A stretch of 64,000 nucleotides of DNA, taken from Allomesorhizobium camelthorni (GTDB lineage Bacteria; Pseudomonadota; Alphaproteobacteria; Rhizobiales; Rhizobiaceae). Each line of letters opens with the position of its first letter. Position 1 is the stretch's first letter. Of the stretch, positions 60,800 to 64,000 are shown one piece after another. Where the stretch lies: the NCBI RefSeq assembly GCF_011045125.1, contig NZ_JAAKZF010000005.1, positions 105,223-169,222 of the forward strand. The letters run 5' to 3'. The notes beneath the pieces were generated by a model that was not told where the DNA came from, did not search any database, and saw only the letters and a program-made list of their open reading frames with translations. The position numbers were made by a program, and so were the translations under genes.

Positions 60800-61534
60800 A
60801 TGCTCGACATCATCGCAGCAATCTTTGCCACCGCCGCCTATACGACCGTGGTCGGCGCACTGGTCGGCTTTTCGCCGGTGAGCACCGGAAAGCGGCTTGC
60901 CGCCTTCGCCGCGGCGGCGGCATGGCTCGCCATCATCGTCGCCGTTGCCGCGTTCGGCTGGTTGGCTCCGGGTGTGCTGGGCCCGGTCCCGGCCAACCTG
61001 TTGCCGTTCACCGGGCTTCTCGTGATGCTGTTCGGCGGCTGGCTCCTTATCCCGCAATTGCGGGGTGCGCTTCTCGCCGTGCCGTTGCCGGTTCTGGTGG
61101 GGCTGAATGCCGTGAGGCTCGGCGGTCTTTTCTTCCTGCTTCTTTACGCGGACGGGCGGCTGTCGGCGCCATTCGCGCCGTCGGCGGGCCTCGGCGATAT
61201 GATCACAGGCGCCTTCGCCCTCCCGCTGGCGGCGATGCTGGCATTCGGTTTGGATGTACGCCGGACCTGGCTCTCTCTGTGGAACGCGTTCGGCGCGCTC
61301 GACCTCGTGGTGGCGATCTTCCTCGGCGTGCTCTCCGCGCCCGGTACGGCGTTCCGTGTCTTCACCGAGGGACCGGGCACACTCGCGATGACGACCGTGC
61401 CGTGGGTCTTCGTTCCGGCGATGCTCGTTCCGATCTTCCTCCTGATCCATTTCGCGATCGCGGCCAGGTTGCGATCCGCCGCCCAGTCGGGCCGCCCCGC
61501 CATCGTGTATCCAGGTACGGCCCATCATGCGTGA
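60800..61534 (+). CDS. Multi-pass integral membrane protein
   Basis: A 244-residue protein with about seven hydrophobic segments (LDIIAAIFATAAYTTVVGAL, FTGLLVMLFGGWLLIPQL, VGLNAVRLGGLFFLLLYAD, TTVPWVFVPAMLVPIFLLIH). I recognise no family. GAAGGAGACTGAC precedes the ATG. Its end overlaps the methyltransferase start by eight bases. Confidence 0.8.
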   Translation: MLDIIAAIFATAAYTTVVGALVGFSPVSTGKRLAAFAAAAAWLAIIVAVAAFGWLAPGVLGPVPANLLPFTGLLVMLFGGWLLIPQLRGALLAVPLPVLVGLNAVRLGGLFFLLLYADGRLSAPFAPSAGLGDMITGAFALPLAAMLAFGLDVRRTWLSLWNAFGALDLVVAIFLGVLSAPGTAFRVFTEGPGTLAMTTVPWVFVPAMLVPIFLLIHFAIAARLRSAAQSGRPAIVYPGTAHHA

Positions 61535-62198
61535 CGGGCCGCTGGAAAAGGACCGTCCCGCCGAGACTGCTGCGACCGGCGAGACGGAAGCGAACCACGG
61601 CATAGGTTTTCCTCGGCTCTATGACCTCCTGCTGTCATTCCTGACGCGGGGACGCGACCCGGCATATCGGGCGGACCTGCTCGACCTTGCGGGCATCGCC
61701 CCTGGGCATGACGTGCTGGATGTCGGGTGCGGCACGGGCACGCAGGCCGTCGCGGCATGGCGCCGGACGCAACCCGGCGGGTCCGTGGTTGGGGTCGACA
61801 TTTCCGAGAAAATGCTAGCGGTCGCACGCCGTAAGGCTCGCCGTGCCGATCTCGACATCGCCTTTCATCATGCGGACGCCGCTCATTTGCCGTTCGCCGA
61901 CGAGCGGTTCGATGTCGTCACGATCACGACCGTGATGCACATGGTGCCGCGCGGCAAGCGCCTGCCGTGCATCCGCGAAGCGTCGCGGGTGCTCAAGCCT
62001 GGCGGTCGGCTGGTGCTGATCGACTATGCCGGCGATCCCCGAGATCGCAGCCACTGGACGGCAAGACACGGAGCACACGGCCGTTTCGACCTCCACGACC
62101 TGCGCGACGCCCTGTCCGAGGAACAATTCGAGGAAATCGAAGGCGGGCCACTCGATTGGCTCAGCCTCTGCTTCCTGCTCGGAACGAAGAGGAAGTAA
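61527..62198 (+). CDS. Class I SAM-dependent methyltransferase
   Basis: A 223-residue protein with the methyltransferase_11/25 motifs: VLDVGCGTGTQAVAAWRRTQ (SAM loop), VVGVDISEKMLAVARRKA and VLKPGGRLVLIDYAGD. Such small-molecule methyltransferases are often linked to membrane proteins and TetR regulators. The start at 61527 lies inside the upstream gene; a later start near MGFPRLYD does not exist, so this one is taken. Confidence 0.9.
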   Translation: MRDGPLEKDRPAETAATGETEANHGIGFPRLYDLLLSFLTRGRDPAYRADLLDLAGIAPGHDVLDVGCGTGTQAVAAWRRTQPGGSVVGVDISEKMLAVARRKARRADLDIAFHHADAAHLPFADERFDVVTITTVMHMVPRGKRLPCIREASRVLKPGGRLVLIDYAGDPRDRSHWTARHGAHGRFDLHDLRDALSEEQFEEIEGGPLDWLSLCFLLGTKRK

Positions 62199-62325
62199 TG
62201 GCAGAGGCTCCTGAGATATTCAAAAGCATAAGAGGTGTGCCTCGCCCTCTGCCGCCTGGCTATAGGTTCCATTGACGGTTGCAGCCTGTCGCCTAGCTAC
62301 TAGACGTCGCAACAGGGAGCGCAGC

Positions 62326-62865
62326 ATGGAAACCCAGGAACTCCACCGCGGCAGACTGATCGATCATATTGGGCTCGTGGTTCGGGACATCGAGGCCAGC
62401 CGCCGTTTCTACAAGGCCGTCTTGGCCGTGCTGGAGATACCGGTCGGCGGCGACGCCGACGATTATTTCTGGGCCGATGAGCTTTTCGTCTCCGCTGCCG
62501 ACAGCCAGGCGGCGGCGGGAAAACTGACCGGACGCCATCATCTCGCCTTCCAGGCAAGGGATCGCGCGATGGTCGACGCTTTTTATGCAGCCGGCCTCGA
62601 GGGCGGCGGAGTGGACAATGGCAAACCGGGAGAACGTCCCCATTACCACCCTGGCTATTACGCCGCCTTTCTGCTCGACCCGGACGGCAACACGGGCACG
62701 CTCTGGCCGGCCTTGCCGCACATGCCTATGCCGGTGTCGAGCTTCATGTCGTTGCCGACCATGATGACGCGGTGCATGGCGTCGGGGCCGTTGCCGATCA
62801 GCATGGCGCCCTTCCAACGTCGCGAGCCAACGCTTGGCCTTGACCTTGAATTAAGCGCAAATTGA
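62326..62865 (+). CDS. VOC family protein with foreign C-terminal tail
   Basis: Residues 1-123 form a normal VOC domain: [44 protein letters not shown] and [16 protein letters not shown]. From about 62690 the sequence no longer resembles a VOC end (expected ...DGNNIEAVYH). The final 57 residues come from the antisense strand of a tldD fragment and have no meaning as VOC. The last metal ligand (Glu) is therefore missing, so activity is doubtful. ATG at 62326, GGGAGCGCAGC upstream. Confidence 0.8.
   Translation: METQELHRGRLIDHIGLVVRDIEASRRFYKAVLAVLEIPVGGDADDYFWADELFVSAADSQAAAGKLTGRHHLAFQARDRAMVDAFYAAGLEGGGVDNGKPGERPHYHPGYYAAFLLDPDGNTGTLWPALPHMPMPVSSFMSLPTMMTRCMASGPLPISMAPFQRREPTLGLDLELSAN
62690..62822 (-). 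pseudogene. Internal fragment of tldD (antisense to the VOC tail)
   Basis: The minus strand reads [20 protein letters not shown] then [21 protein letters not shown]. This fits the C-terminal part of TldD, a zinc protease subunit (E. coli has [20 protein letters not shown]). The fragment starts and ends abruptly; no other tldD sequence surrounds it. Confidence 0.8.
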
Positions 62866-62898
62866 GCCTATTTTGATCACCGCTAGATCAAATTGCGC
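62855..62898. promoter_or_regulatory. Nested palindromic operator of the Xre-RES module
   Basis: The outer arms GCGCAAATTGA (62855-62865) and TCAAATTGCGC (62888-62898) pair with one mismatch. An inner exact pair is TTTGATC (62872-62878) and GATCAAA (62886-62892). It lies just upstream of the antitoxin start and fits autoregulation. Confidence 0.75.
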
Positions 62899-62910
62899 AA
62901 GGAGCACGCC

Positions 62911-63282
62911 ATGACCGCTGCAGCGCTCGAACTAACGGCCTCTCGCTTCGGGGACGGCCAAACGCCGTTTCTCTCGGCGCGCCGGGTTTCCGAACTGCTC
63001 GGAGTGACGCTGGCCGAACTCGCCGGCCTGATCGGTGTCGCGCGCAATACGCTGACCGCCCGGTCCGGCGCACGCAAGGTTGATGCAGCACTCAGCCCGG
63101 TCGTCCGCATTCTCGCGATGGCGGGCGAAATGGCCGGGGACGAGAAACGCGCGGCGATCTGGTTCAAGCACCAGCCCATCCCCGGATGGGCCGGCAAGAC
63201 GGCCTACGATCTCGTGCGCGAAGGCAAGGCCGATAAGGTGCTCGCTTATCTGGAGGCCGTCCGCTCCGGCGTCTATGCCTGA
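62911..63282 (+). CDS. Xre/MbcA/ParS-type antitoxin
   Basis: A 123-residue antitoxin. The N-terminal Xre-like helical domain is LSARRVSELLGVTLAELAGL IGVARNTL, and the C-terminal MbcA/ParS (DUF2384) domain is AAIWFKHQPIPGWAGKTAYD LVREGKADKVLAYLEAV. It neutralises the RES toxin that follows. AAGGAG is correctly placed before the ATG at 62911. Confidence 0.92.
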   Translation: MTAAALELTASRFGDGQTPFLSARRVSELLGVTLAELAGLIGVARNTLTARSGARKVDAALSPVVRILAMAGEMAGDEKRAAIWFKHQPIPGWAGKTAYDLVREGKADKVLAYLEAVRSGVYA

Positions 63283-63793
63283 CGCGCCGGCGCATTCCAG
63301 GCTGACCCTTTGGCGCGCTTTCGTGCCGCGCTGGGGACATTTGCCGCTCTCGGGGGAGGGCGCAGCCCGCTTCGGCGGCCGCTGGAATCCGGTGGGCCCG
63401 CCGACGATCTACGCCGCGCGCGAGCTTTCGACCGCCTGGGCCGAATACAATCAGGGTTTTGTGCAGCATCCGGCGCTGATCGCCCAGTTCGAGCTTGTGC
63501 ACGCGCGCCTGGCCGACCTGACTGATCCGCAGACGCTGGAAAAGCTCGGTGTGACGGCTGAGATCCACAAATGCGAATGGCGCGAGATCATGGGCCGGGG
63601 CCATGTGCCGGAAACTCATGTGCTCCAGAAACGGCTGCTTGCCGACGGCTGGCATGGAGTGATCTATCCGTCGGTGATGTCGCCCGGAGGAACCTGCGTC
63701 GCGATCTGGCGCTGGAACGCGGACGACGCCCCGACATTGAAGGTCGTCGACCCCGAGCAGCGGCTGCCGAAATCTGCGGCGTCGTGGCTGTGA
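63275..63793 (+). CDS. RES-domain toxin
   Basis: A 172-residue RES protein: LTLWRAFVPRWGHLPLSGEG AARFGGRWNPVGPPTIYAAR ELSTAWAEY carries the conserved Arg, Glu and Ser that name the family. RES toxins degrade or modify NAD+. It overlaps the antitoxin by eight bases and looks complete. Confidence 0.92.
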   Translation: MPDAPAHSRLTLWRAFVPRWGHLPLSGEGAARFGGRWNPVGPPTIYAARELSTAWAEYNQGFVQHPALIAQFELVHARLADLTDPQTLEKLGVTAEIHKCEWREIMGRGHVPETHVLQKRLLADGWHGVIYPSVMSPGGTCVAIWRWNADDAPTLKVVDPEQRLPKSAASWL

Positions 63794-63934
63794 GAGGCCA
63801 CCAAAGTCCGCCTTCGACCTCATCGCGGTCGCCCAAGGCCCCTAAAATGATTCCCGATAGCAGGCATTCGCGCCTGCGAGGTTTGCACTGATTCATTCAA
63901 ATGGGTATTGGATATGGATTACGAAGGGGGAAGA

Positions 63935-64000
63935 ATGAGTGCATATAATCTCGGCAAGCTCGTAAGGATCGAGCTTCGTGATATCTGGATAAGTGAATCA
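63935..64000 (+). CDS. Start of a probable DUF4268-type protein (partial at window end)
   Basis: From the ATG at 63935, with GGGGGAAG before it, the frame reads MSAYNLGKLVRIELRDIWIS ES to the end. The pattern 'LGKL..xELRDIW..E' is the usual start of DUF4268 (nuclease-like, often restriction- or defence-associated) proteins. Only 22 codons are visible, so the call is tentative. The local base use is AT-rich. Confidence 0.5.
   Translation, partial: MSAYNLGKLVRIELRDIWISES

Noticed and set aside
1..64000. Search by eye for tRNA, rRNA, CRISPR arrays, IS transposases and phage integrases
   Set aside because: None seen. The repeats here are palindromic interspersed units without regular spacers, and no transposase or integrase motif occurs in the recognised proteins.

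Overview
The window looks like chromosome of a high-GC alphaproteobacterium of the order Hyphomicrobiales (Rhizobiales), most likely a Mesorhizobium-like Phyllobacteriaceae member. The pointers are split ATP synthase b' and b subunits, a 46-bp palindromic repeat family and a RIME-type repeat familiar from rhizobia, an alphaproteobacterial LexA box (GAAC-N7-GAAC), a RibB with a degenerate RibA half, and rhizobial gene order (fabI, phosphatase, aroC, ribB; xseB, dxs, tlyA, RNA methyltransferase). The genus is an inference. I saw no rRNA, tRNA or CRISPR array.

Layout. 1-5.9 kb: end of the ATP synthase F0 operon, rnhB, a LexA-boxed radical SAM gene, a VOC protein, a small glycosyltransferase, then moaB and ispE. 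6-9.5 kb: S49 peptidase, methyltransferase, small conserved proteins and a polyprenyl diphosphate synthase for the quinone side chain. 9.6-19 kb: a TPR/LysM envelope protein, glyQ and glyS, tsaC and an FAD-linked dehydrogenase. 19-22.3 kb: vapBC, a DUF6101-like gene, ubiA and yefM-yoeB. 22.3-30.3 kb: purD, purC beside a tandem duplication, a phosphotransferase, a GH25 muramidase, an acyl-CoA dehydrogenase and a crotonase. 30.3-39.5 kb: accessory zone with tacAT, an orphan VapB, two class III nucleotidyl cyclases, a HisKA_2-type kinase and several gene remnants, interrupted by core pdxH and a J-domain gene. 39.5-49.9 kb: fabI, phosphatase, aroC, ribB, an MFS pump with its TetR regulator, an S41 peptidase, bluB under a cobalamin riboswitch, a deacetylase and xseB. 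49.9-58 kb: an AT-rich foreign gene, DUF2277, a broken ParDE-type module, pirin and bicupin genes, dxs, tlyA and an RlmD-like methyltransferase. 58-64 kb: accessory genes, a TetR-flanked membrane/methyltransferase operon, a VOC gene fused to an antisense tldD fragment, an Xre-RES module and the start of a probable DUF4268 gene.

The most striking feature is a palindromic repeat family inserted in frame inside essential genes: once in ispE and three times in glyS. Each insertion is an inverted pair of about 46-bp arms, always read in the same phase, and the small internal stem of the arms varies in a compensated way. This resembles a coding REPIN/BIME-like element.

A second theme is recombination scars: displaced fragments of core-gene ends lie just beyond accessory cargo (crotonase, phosphotransferase/purC, RlmD-like methyltransferase), and there are deletion fusions and a stray tldD piece. 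A third is toxin-antitoxin density: four complete modules, one orphan antitoxin and one antitoxin whose toxin is cut to 17 codons, several with clear palindromic operators.
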